DNA of 7,177 nt from DASVDK01 sp036381125 [NCBI: Thermodesulfobacteriota bacterium]. Lineage in GTDB: Bacteria > DASVDK01. Within the stretch, counting starts at the first letter, position 1, and every line of letters begins with the position of its first letter. The position numbers and the translations under genes are program-made. This document shows positions 1 to 6,033 of this stretch, in pieces. The notes below the pieces were generated by a model. The model saw only the letters and a list, made by a program, of their open reading frames with translations. It was not told where the DNA came from and ran no database searches. The stretch spans positions 1-7,177 of the forward strand of contig DASVDK010000378.1 of the NCBI GenBank assembly GCA_036381125.1, given 5' to 3'.

Positions 1-291
1 ACCCGCGTCGACGGCGAGGTCATCACGGCGGCCAAGTACATGGCCGATCAGATCCAGCACGCGACCGAGAACCGGCCGACCTCGATCGATGACGCCTCGA
101 CGGATGTCACGGCCTTCCGGACGACCAAGGACCCGGGAGCCGTCGGGTCGGAAGCGCTGCCGGTGACGCTCGAAGAGGAACTCCACATCATCCGGCACGT
201 GATCCGGCTCCTCAAGCCGGGGGCGACCCAGTGGTATCAGGACGCGCCGGCGCAGGGCGATCCGGTCTACGCCGAAGTCTTTGGAGCGTAA
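1..291 (+). CDS. Phage tail-appendage-type structural protein, C-terminal part (5' end outside window)
   Basis: The frame is open from the first base and ends at TAA 289-291, so 96 C-terminal residues are visible. The ATG at 40 lacks a well-spaced Shine-Dalgarno site and is probably internal. The N-terminal visible part contains GEVITAAKYMADQIQHATEN. The end contains a helix with LEEELHIIRHVIRLL followed by GATQWYQDAP. I recall this pattern (an I/L-R-x-V-I helix followed by a T-x-W-Y turn) from small tail-fibre or tail-appendage proteins of tailed phages, but I could not run a search. No enzyme motif is visible. The next gene starts 3 bases after the stop, so it belongs to the same operon. 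The coding call is solid; the role is an inference. Confidence 0.72.
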   Translation, partial: TRVDGEVITAAKYMADQIQHATENRPTSIDDASTDVTAFRTTKDPGAVGSEALPVTLEEELHIIRHVIRLLKPGATQWYQDAPAQGDPVYAEVFGA

Positions 292-294
292 GCG

Positions 295-648
295 ATGGCG
301 ACCTACACGAAACGGAAGCTCTCGGGGTCCACGGACGGGAAGGCCATCACGGTGGCCGCGACGGGGACGCCCGGGACCTTGATCCATACGGCCGTCACGG
401 GCACGACCGACCTCGATGAGGTGTACCTCTACGCGGTCAATACCGACACGACGGCCCGCAAGCTCACGCTCGAATTCGGCGGGACCACGGCGCCCGACAA
501 CCTCATCGAGCAGACGATTCAGCCTGAGGATGGGCTCGTGCTCGTGGTGCCGGGCCTCCTCCTCCAGAACGCGGCCGAGGTGCGGGCCTTCGCCGACGCG
601 GCGAACGTGGTCGGCGTCTACGGCTTCGTCAACCGGATCGCGGCATGA
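295..648 (+). CDS. Conserved small phage structural protein (117 aa), function unknown
   Basis: The ATG at 295 follows GGAG at 283-286 with 8 bases between, and lies 3 bases after the previous stop. The protein opens with KRKLSGSTDGKAITVAATG and ends in VYGFVNRIAA. The middle is rich in alternating beta-type residues with a TLEFGGTTAPDNLI stretch, which suggests an all-beta sandwich. No signal peptide, membrane segment or catalytic motif is visible. Proteins with this kind of start (KLSGSTDG...) and a VNRI ending are, from memory, common beside tail and adhesin genes in tailed phages, usually labelled hypothetical. Its stop overlaps the start of the glycine-rich gene (ATGA at 645-648), implying translational coupling and a virion role, perhaps head decoration or tail attachment. 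The specific role is unknown. Confidence 0.83.
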   Translation: MATYTKRKLSGSTDGKAITVAATGTPGTLIHTAVTGTTDLDEVYLYAVNTDTTARKLTLEFGGTTAPDNLIEQTIQPEDGLVLVVPGLLLQNAAEVRAFADAANVVGVYGFVNRIAA

Positions 649-1415
649 GTCGGCGCACGCTCCTCGGCACCCCGAAGCTCCCGAAGCGGGCCATTCGGTG
701 GGCGCACTTTGACGCGACGGCGCGCGGGCGTGCAGTGTTCGTCACGCCGGGGCCCTTCAGTTGGACGGCGCCCGAAGATGTCACGGAGGTGTTCGTCACG
801 CTCCAGGGCGCCGGCGCGGGCGCGGGCTCGGGCGGCGGGGGGCGCTCCGCGTCGGTGGGGGAGGGCGGCGGCGGGGGTGGGGGCGGCGCAGCTGGGTTCC
901 TGCGGCTGCGCGTCCGGTATGCCGTGACGCCCGGCGTCACCTATTCGGGCGAAGTCGGCGCCAAGGGGACTGGCGGGGCGGCGGTCGGCACGGACACGAA
1001 CGGCAACGCCGGTACGGCCGGGGGGCAGTCCACGTTCGACACGCTTGTCGCCCCGGGCGGGTCTCCCGGGCAAGGCGGCGTGCGCGGGCAGTCCAGTGAT
1101 CCCGGCGATGGCGGCCTGGGCGGCGCGGCGACCTCGGCGACGCATGGCAACTCCCTCGCGGGCGACGGTGCGTCGGGGTCGGGTTCGCCGGGCGCCTCGA
1201 CCGGCGGCGCGGGCGGACACGGCGGCGCGGGCCTCGGGCCCGGCGGCTATCGCGGCAGCGGAGGCGGCCCGAACACGTCTGGCGCGGCCGGCCAGAACGC
1301 GGTCGGTCCCGGCGGCGGCGGCGGCGGGGGTGGGGGCGGCGGGGGCGGCGTGCCCGGGGGCGGCGGGGGCAAGGGCGGCGACGGGGCCGATGGCTACGTC
1401 GAGATCGAGTGGTAA
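645..1415 (+). CDS. Glycine-rich phage tail adhesin-like protein
   Basis: The start ATG at 645 overlaps the previous stop as ATGA; the Shine-Dalgarno site is weak, so coupling probably drives translation. The protein has 256 residues. Residues 1-30 are basic and may anchor it. Residues 31-55 hold FVTPGPFSWTAPEDVTEVFV, the classic entry of phage glycine-rich domains (F-x-x-P-G-x-x-x-W-x-x-P, then a beta strand). Residues 56-84 and 138-249 are dominated by glycine. Residues 85-105 form a beta segment with VTPGVTYSGEVG. The end, GADGYVEIEW, is the usual closing strand of the family. Such domains occur in phage adhesins; the gp38 adhesin of T-even-like phage S16 folds its glycine-rich part into packed polyglycine-II helices. 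A receptor-binding role is inferred. The low-complexity glycine runs are the most variable part and could be prone to sequencing error. Confidence 0.85.
   Translation: MSRRTLLGTPKLPKRAIRWAHFDATARGRAVFVTPGPFSWTAPEDVTEVFVTLQGAGAGAGSGGGGRSASVGEGGGGGGGGAAGFLRLRVRYAVTPGVTYSGEVGAKGTGGAAVGTDTNGNAGTAGGQSTFDTLVAPGGSPGQGGVRGQSSDPGDGGLGGAATSATHGNSLAGDGASGSGSPGASTGGAGGHGGAGLGPGGYRGSGGGPNTSGAAGQNAVGPGGGGGGGGGGGGGVPGGGGGKGGDGADGYVEIEW
857..883 (+). other. Canonical G-quadruplex-forming motif inside the glycine-rich gene
   Basis: The + (coding) strand reads G5-A-G3-N7-G5-T-G5. Four G-tracts of at least three with loops of 1, 7 and 1 bases satisfy the standard quadruplex consensus. It encodes part of the first polyglycine run (about residues 71-80). 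The mRNA would carry the same motif. It may simply follow from glycine codons in a GC-rich genome; whether it folds is not known. Confidence 0.5.
1309..1380 (+). repeat. Low-complexity GGC/GGG tract encoding the C-terminal polyglycine run
   Basis: This tract of glycine codons is interrupted only by a GTG-CCC (Val-Pro) pair and an AAG, and covers about residues 222-245 of the glycine-rich protein. It contains G5 runs at 1326-1330, 1332-1336, 1341-1345, 1356-1360 and 1365-1369 plus a G3 at 1373-1375. Such tracts expand and contract by slippage and recombine easily. Looser quadruplex structures are also possible here, though one loop would be 10 bases. Confidence 0.7.
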
Positions 1416-1837
1416 TGATGCCCCGCACCTACCGCCTCATGCACCCGGACGAACTGCCCCAGGTGGTCGCGCTCGTGCGCTCGGCCCGCCTCACGTGGAC
1501 GCGGCCGCCGTCGGTCATGCTCGTGGCCGACGAGGCCGGCGAGATCATCGGCTGCTGTGGGCTCGACTTCGAGGGGGACGCGATCCAACTCGGCCCCCTC
1601 GTCGTCGCCAAGCCGTACCGCAAGACGCTGACCGCGTTCCGGCTCCTCGAGGCCGCTGAAGCGTTCCTCGCGGCCCACGGGGCGACCCGGTACGTCATGG
1701 CGTGCGGCGAGAAGGACCGAGGCCGGCTCGCGATGCTCGAACGGCTCGGCGCCCAGGTCTACGCGAAGCACGCCCGCCGCCTGTGGCTCCTCAAGCGCAT
1801 CGGGGCGGCCCCCCAGGAGGTGACGCATGTCGGGTAG
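1415..1837 (+). CDS. GNAT-fold phage protein with degenerate acetyl-CoA loop, T7 gp13-like
   Basis: Possible starts in one frame are GTG 1409, ATG 1415 and ATG 1418. I chose ATG 1415 because it overlaps the previous stop as TAATG; ATG 1418 is nearly as good. The 140-residue product follows GNAT topology: an N-terminal PRTYRLMHPDELPQV strand and helix (3-17), a strand pair VMLVADEAGEIIGCCGLDF (34-52), the motif A strand LGPLVVAKPYRK (59-70), a helix (73-88), a strand TRYVMACGEKD, and an RLAMLERLGAQVY helix and turn (104-116) with a closing strand. The usual R/Q-x-x-G-x-G/A pyrophosphate loop is replaced by RKTLTA, so catalysis is doubtful. T7 gp13, a 138-residue virion-associated protein that precedes internal virion genes 14, 15 and 16, has a similar end with a short helix and a LKTIGA motif. 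Position and length match. The homology is inferred, not tested. Confidence 0.75.
   Translation: MMPRTYRLMHPDELPQVVALVRSARLTWTRPPSVMLVADEAGEIIGCCGLDFEGDAIQLGPLVVAKPYRKTLTAFRLLEAAEAFLAAHGATRYVMACGEKDRGRLAMLERLGAQVYAKHARRLWLLKRIGAAPQEVTHVG
1815..1823 (+). promoter_or_regulatory. Near-perfect Shine-Dalgarno site before the first ejection gene
   Basis: AGGAGGTGA lies inside the end of the GNAT-like gene, with 6 bases between AGGAGG and ATG 1827. It is the longest Shine-Dalgarno match on the + strand of the window. It fixes the start of the 245-residue gene and suggests strong translation of it. Confidence 0.8.
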
Positions 1838-2564
1838 TCAGCCGCGGGTGCCCCAGCCGGGGCCGGAGGAGGCGGCCCTCCTCCGCGACGAGGCGGCGCT
1901 CCTCCGCGAAGGGACGCAGTTCCTCCGGGGCCTCGACCCCGTGGTCATGGCCGAGCTGGGCCTCACGTTCGACCCCAAGACGGGCCAGTTCACGGCCGCG
2001 CCGGACGCGGCGCTCGGCCAGGGGAATGAGATTCTCCGGGCCCTTCAGGCGCGGAGCCTCCGGCTCGCCCGCGGCGAGATGGACGCGGACCCCTTCCTCG
2101 AGCGCGCGATCGCCAAGGAGCGGAACCTCCTCAACGAACGCCTCCTGCGGCAACTCGGGCCCGGGGGCGAGACCTCCTCGCCCGGCCTGGAGCTCCTCAG
2201 CCGGTTCGGCACCGACGTGGCGGCGACGCGCGCCGAGAATGCGCGCAACGCGCTCTCGATGTTCGAGGGGCTCTCGCTCAATCGTCGGGCCGGCCAGGAT
2301 GCCGCGCTCGCGAATCGCCTGAACCGCTTCTCGCTCCTCCCCCAGGGCCGCTTCACGGCGGCGGAGCTCTACGGCCAGCCCCTCTCGCGCTACCAGGCGG
2401 GGCGGATCGGGACCTTCCAGGCCGAGCAGGCCGCGCGCCGGCCGGGATTCGGGGAGATCTTCTCGTCCAACTTCGCGGCGGGCCTGGGGCAGAACCTCAG
2501 CAAGTTCGCGAGCCCCGACACGTTCAAGACGAGCTTCGTGAACCCGTTCGGTGGGGGCAGCTAG
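1827..2564 (+). CDS. Putative phage DNA-ejection (internal virion) protein 1, 245 aa
   Basis: ATG 1827 sits behind AGGAGGTGA and overlaps the end of the GNAT-like gene by 11 bases. Residues 14-28 are a duplicated heptad (EAALLRD, EAALLRE). Residues 31-60 hold FLRGLDPVV...LGLTFDPKTGQF. Residues 84-165 are long charged helices with DPFLERAIAKERNLL, RLLRQLGPGGETSSPGLELL and ENARNAL. The tail is glycine- and phenylalanine-rich and ends in NPFGGGS. No signal peptide, membrane segment or enzyme motif is seen. From memory, the pattern LER-x-helix, QLG-x-G, S-S/T-P-G-x-x-x-L-x-x-F recurs in proteins encoded among podophage tail genes. Being first of three large helical proteins, and close in size to P22 gp7 (about 229 residues), it is inferred to be an ejection protein. 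Other options are a tail-length or assembly factor. Confidence 0.68.
   Translation: MSGSQPRVPQPGPEEAALLRDEAALLREGTQFLRGLDPVVMAELGLTFDPKTGQFTAAPDAALGQGNEILRALQARSLRLARGEMDADPFLERAIAKERNLLNERLLRQLGPGGETSSPGLELLSRFGTDVAATRAENARNALSMFEGLSLNRRAGQDAALANRLNRFSLLPQGRFTAAELYGQPLSRYQAGRIGTFQAEQAARRPGFGEIFSSNFAAGLGQNLSKFASPDTFKTSFVNPFGGGS
1869..1910 (+). repeat. 21-bp tandem direct repeat encoding a duplicated heptad
   Basis: Two adjacent 21-base units, 1869-1889 and 1890-1910, differ only in two third codon positions (GCC/GCG and GAC/GAA). They encode EAALLRD and EAALLRE at residues 15-28 of the 245-residue protein. One unit equals exactly two helical turns, so the duplication would lengthen an amphipathic helix without breaking register. 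Confidence 0.8.
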
Positions 2565-2568
2565 GCTC

Positions 2569-4104
2569 ATGGCGACGCCGGCCAACCGTCTCGACCAGTA
2601 CCGCGCCCAGCGCCTCGCCGAGGAAGAGGCGCTCCTGCGGGCGGCCCCGCCGGAGGCGTTCCGGCAGCCGCCGACCCCGCCGACGCTCGGCTACGACTTC
2701 CTCGAACCGCCCGCCGCCCCGGCGCCGCGGCTCGACCGCGACATCGTGCCGAGCGCGAGCACAACGGGCACCATTGGCGATCTGGTCGAAGGCCCGTCGT
2801 TCGCTGTGAACCGGCCATCGGCACGGCCCTCGGCCGAGGTGCGAGCCGAGCAGCGGCGCCTCGCCGAGGCCGAGGCGCTCGTCCCCCCCATCCAGCAGGG
2901 CGTCGGCGCGGCGCTGCTCTCGAAGCTCTTCGGCCGCCCCGTGGGGCTTGGGGCCGGGGCGGCGGTCGCGGCGCGGCAGGCCGCGGTCCGGCAGACGGCC
3001 CGCAAGCTCGGGACGGAGGAGCAGAAGCTCACGCTGGAGCGCATCAAGGCGGTCCAGGAGCAGCAGAAGGAGCTTCGGGACCGCGCCAAGTTCTTCCAGG
3101 ATACCCTGGCCTTCGCCATCAAGACCTTCGGGAATGACGCGGCGGCCGGTGCGGCCCATCTCCAGGACGTGGCGACGAATCTCGGCCTCCAGGTGCCGCC
3201 CGAGGTGCTCCAGGGCTACTACCGGCTCGCCGCCGGCCGCCCGGAGACGATCGGGCAACTCTCGCTCGCGATCGCGAAGGGGACGCTGCCGACCACGTTT
3301 GCCACGGAGAACACCGATCTCGTCAAGAGCGTGCAGGCGGCGCAGTCGCCGGAGTCGGTCTCCATCCCACAACTCGCCGCCATTGCGGCGGGGACGGTCG
3401 CGCACCCGACGATCACGCCCGAACAGGCCGAGGCGGCCTTGCGCCGGCTGCAACTCCAGGGGGCCGACCTCCCGACGCTGGCCCTTCGCGCCTCGCAGGG
3501 CGACCGGGAGGCCGAGGCCGCACTCGCCCGCTACACCCAGGTGGCCGGCCAGCGGGCCGAAGCGACCGCGACGGGCGCGCTCCGCGGCGGCGGTCTGCCG
3601 GCCAGCGTGCAGGAAGCGCTGACGCAGATCAACAGTCTCGACGCGCTCGTCGAGGATCTGAATTCGCTCGTGCCAGGGATCGAGGCGGTGGTCGGTCCCG
3701 TCGCGGGCCGCGGCGCGGGGATTCTGGAGGCGACGGTCGAGGGCAGCCTCACGCCGCAACAGATCGAGGCGCGGCGCATCGTCAACGCCATCAACGCGCA
3801 GATCACCTACATGCTCTCTGGCAAGCAGATCAACGAGGCCGAGGCGAAGCGGCTACGTGACACGGTGCCCGGCCTGAATCTGCCATTCGACGTGTTCAAG
3901 GTCCGCTTGCGCGGCCTCCAGCGGCAGATTCGGCAACTCGCGGCCGAGCGCCAGCGCCTCGCCACGACGCCCGCGGGGCAACTGCCGCCCACGCCGGAGC
4001 CGCCGGCGTTGTCTACCGGCGGGGCCGAGCGTCGGGAGCTGAATGGCCGCATCTACGAGCGCCGTAACGGCCAGTGGTTCGACGTGACGCCGGAGGGGCG
4101 GTGA
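2569..4104 (+). CDS. Putative phage DNA-ejection (internal virion) protein 2, 511 aa
   Basis: An in-frame GTG at 2551 lies inside the previous gene. ATG 2569 is preferred: it is 4 bases after the previous stop, has a G-rich ribosome site, and places the motif QPPTPPTL at residues 33-40, the same residue numbers as its counterpart in the next protein. Residues 41-90 are Pro-rich and probably disordered. Residues 90-175 are long charged helices that may form coiled coils. Residues 176-340 are Ala/Leu/Gln-rich helices. Residues 366-392 hold VPGIEAVVGPVAGRG. Residues 404-434 hold YMLSGKQINEAEAKRLRDTVP, a motif I recognise from podophage virion proteins. A Pro-rich linker (about 468-482) precedes a small C-terminal module, GRIYERRNGQWFDV. 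No transglycosylase motif is visible. Size and order match P22 gp20 (about 471 residues). The ejection role is inferred. Confidence 0.72.
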   Translation: MATPANRLDQYRAQRLAEEEALLRAAPPEAFRQPPTPPTLGYDFLEPPAAPAPRLDRDIVPSASTTGTIGDLVEGPSFAVNRPSARPSAEVRAEQRRLAEAEALVPPIQQGVGAALLSKLFGRPVGLGAGAAVAARQAAVRQTARKLGTEEQKLTLERIKAVQEQQKELRDRAKFFQDTLAFAIKTFGNDAAAGAAHLQDVATNLGLQVPPEVLQGYYRLAAGRPETIGQLSLAIAKGTLPTTFATENTDLVKSVQAAQSPESVSIPQLAAIAAGTVAHPTITPEQAEAALRRLQLQGADLPTLALRASQGDREAEAALARYTQVAGQRAEATATGALRGGGLPASVQEALTQINSLDALVEDLNSLVPGIEAVVGPVAGRGAGILEATVEGSLTPQQIEARRIVNAINAQITYMLSGKQINEAEAKRLRDTVPGLNLPFDVFKVRLRGLQRQIRQLAAERQRLATTPAGQLPPTPEPPALSTGGAERRELNGRIYERRNGQWFDVTPEGR

Positions 4105-4105
4105 C

Positions 4106-6031
4106 ATGGCGCAGCCCGTGAGCGATCCTGCCGTCATTGACGCCCTGAATCGTGGCGCCGGGCGGCCGGTGACTGATCCCGACCTCCTCCGGCACCTCGA
4201 TCAGCCCCCCACCCCCCCGTCGCTGCCGGCCCAGGTGGGCGGAGCGTTCGCGGACACGGCCCGTCGCGCGGGGCGCATCCTGGAGGAAGGCGGGCAGGCG
4301 ATCCTGCGCGGCGGGGCGGCCCTCGTGGAGGCATCCCCCGTCGGTGTCGCACAGCGCGCCCTCCGGGGGGAATCGCCGCGCTCGCCGCTCGCTGAAGTGG
4401 CCCAGGCCGGGGTCGGGGCGGCCGAGGTGGTGGGTGGCATCGCAAGTCCCCTCGCCGTGCCGATCCAGGCTCCGGTCGAGACGGCAGCCCGCGGAGCGGG
4501 CCTGTCGGAGGCCGGCGCGCGCCGCACGGGCGAAATCGCCACCCTCGTGCCACTCGGGGTTTCGGCCGTTCGTGGCGCCGTGAATTTCGGCGGGCGCCTT
4601 CTCAACCGCATGCTGCGGCCGGCCTTGCGGCCTGACGCGGCTGAGGTGCGGCGCGCGGCCGAGAGCCTGAATGTCCCCCTCAAGGTTACTGACATCACGG
4701 CGAGCCGGGGCCCCGCCGCGCTCGAAAGCGCCGTCATGCAGACCCCGCTCGGCGGCAGCGTCCTGGCGGAGGCGAAGGCCCGGCAGGCGACTGCGCTCTC
4801 GAAGGCCGCGGATGACTTCCTCGCCACTCTCGGCGGCCCCGAGGCCACCAGCGCCACGCAGACGGGTGCGAAGGCGACCGAGGCGATCCGGCGCACAGTC
4901 GAGCGGACCCGGCAGGTCGAAAACGGCCTCTTCAACGAGGCCGCCCGACTCGCGCAGGGCGGCGACGCGCCGGTCCTGGTCCCGATCGAGTCCTTGAAGG
5001 CGAAGGCGGCCGAGATTCTGGCCGAGCAGCAGGCACGGCTCCCGGCCCAGCGCAATGCCCCGGTCGTCGCCCTCGCCACGCAGATCACCAAAGCCCGAGA
5101 CGCCGTACCGCTCCGGCAAGCGCGCGTCTGGCAGCAAGCGTTTGGGGACGCGATCGAGCGCGGGGAGCTGCTCACGCGGATGCCGAGCGCGCAGGCGAAG
5201 GCGCTCTTCGCCGCGGTGAGCGACGACATGGACCGCGCGGTGGCGATGTCGGGGCGACGCGATCTCCAAGTCGCCTACCAGCAGGCGCGCACCTTCGCCG
5301 AGAACCGGAGGGCGATCTTTGCTGACTCGCCCCTCGCGCGGATTCTCCAGACCGACCCCGAGGACGTGATCCGGCAACTCGACCTCGCCGGCGGACCCAC
5401 GGGCGTGCAGCGGGCGAAAGTGGCCATCCTCGGGCGACTGCCGGCGGGACGCCTACCCGATCCCGCGGATGTCGAAGCCTGGAACCTCGTGCGCCGGCAC
5501 ATCTTCGAGGGCATCTTCGCGCCGGCCGCCGAAGGGGGAGCCGTGCGCGAGGCGCGAGGCCTGTCGGTGCCGATCCTCTCCGGGGCCGATCTCGAACGGC
5601 GCCTCGCGCGGCTCGGGTCAGAAACAGTCGCCGAACTCCTCTCCCCGGTCGAGCAGCAGGCACTCCGGAACATCGTGACGGTGTCGAAGGCCCTGCAGGC
5701 GGGCGAACGGCTCGGCGCAGTCGGGTTCACATCGAGCACCCCGCAAGGGCTCGCGATCCAACTCCTCCTCACCGGCGGCGCGGGAGCGCTGGGCGGGGTG
5801 CCTGGGGCGCTCGGCACCGTGGGGGGCCTCCTCGTCGTCCCGCAGCAGATCGCCAAGGCGCTCACGAACCCCCGCCTCGTGGCCTACCTCGCGTCTCCGG
5901 AATTCGCGCAGGCGGCCCGAGGGGGGCTCGAGGCTGAGGAGGCGTTGCGCCGACTCTACGGGTTCGCCCTGGCCGAGCGTGTCCTGGCCCCGCCGGCGGC
6001 AAACGGGGCAAACCAGGAGGCGCCGCGGTGA
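4106..6031 (+). CDS. Putative phage DNA-ejection (internal virion) protein 3, 641 aa
   Basis: ATG 4106 follows the previous stop by 1 base, with GGAGGGG at 4092-4098. Residues 4-31 hold two copies of P-V-S/T-D-P-x-V/L-I/L-x-x-L, then QPPTPPSL at 33-40. Residues 95-165 are Gly/Ala-rich and weakly hydrophobic. Residues 193-217 hold LKVTDITASRGPAALESAV and a P-L-G-G-S turn, which I recall from large podophage virion proteins. Residues 220-405 are mostly charged helices. Residues 478-530 hold VREARGLSVPILSGADLE and a helical LLSPVEQQAL segment. Residues 547-580 are a Gly/Leu/Val segment hydrophobic enough to enter a membrane, followed by NPRLVAYLASPEF. No catalytic Glu motif of lytic transglycosylases is apparent. 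It matches P22 gp16 (about 609 residues) in size and place. A role in forming a DNA conduit across the cell envelope is inferred. Confidence 0.74.
   Translation: MAQPVSDPAVIDALNRGAGRPVTDPDLLRHLDQPPTPPSLPAQVGGAFADTARRAGRILEEGGQAILRGGAALVEASPVGVAQRALRGESPRSPLAEVAQAGVGAAEVVGGIASPLAVPIQAPVETAARGAGLSEAGARRTGEIATLVPLGVSAVRGAVNFGGRLLNRMLRPALRPDAAEVRRAAESLNVPLKVTDITASRGPAALESAVMQTPLGGSVLAEAKARQATALSKAADDFLATLGGPEATSATQTGAKATEAIRRTVERTRQVENGLFNEAARLAQGGDAPVLVPIESLKAKAAEILAEQQARLPAQRNAPVVALATQITKARDAVPLRQARVWQQAFGDAIERGELLTRMPSAQAKALFAAVSDDMDRAVAMSGRRDLQVAYQQARTFAENRRAIFADSPLARILQTDPEDVIRQLDLAGGPTGVQRAKVAILGRLPAGRLPDPADVEAWNLVRRHIFEGIFAPAAEGGAVREARGLSVPILSGADLERRLARLGSETVAELLSPVEQQALRNIVTVSKALQAGERLGAVGFTSSTPQGLAIQLLLTGGAGALGGVPGALGTVGGLLVVPQQIAKALTNPRLVAYLASPEFAQAARGGLEAEEALRRLYGFALAERVLAPPAANGANQEAPR
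4115..4198 (+). repeat. Two copies of the P-V-x-D-P-x-x-x-x-x-L motif at the N-terminus of ejection protein 3
   Basis: Residues 4-14 (PVSDPAVIDAL) and 21-31 (PVTDPDLLRHL) share P-V-S/T-D-P, two hydrophobics and a final Leu, 17 residues apart. I recall similar repeats (VTDPALLAQL type) at the N-termini of other phage virion proteins, where their role is unclear. They lie just before the shared QPPTPP motif and could be part of a packaging or docking peptide. Confidence 0.6.
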
Positions 6032-6033
6032 GT

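Noticed and set aside
40-291. ATG 40 as the true start of the first gene
   Set aside because: The frame is open to the window edge, the upstream residues read like the same protein, and no Shine-Dalgarno site is properly spaced before it.
618-1220. Minus-strand frames opposite the glycine-rich gene
   Set aside because: They are Arg/Pro/Ala-rich mirror products of the GGC/GCG-rich coding strand.
2524-3759. 411-residue open frame on the minus strand opposite ejection proteins 1 and 2
   Set aside because: Arg/Gly/Leu-rich composition without any domain. Long antisense frames are expected opposite GC-rich genes, and the + strand genes here have ribosome sites, coupled starts and recognisable phage motifs.
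4013-5377. 454-residue open frame on the minus strand opposite ejection protein 3
   Set aside because: Same reasons: shadow composition, no convincing ribosome site or signal, and it covers a well-supported + strand gene.
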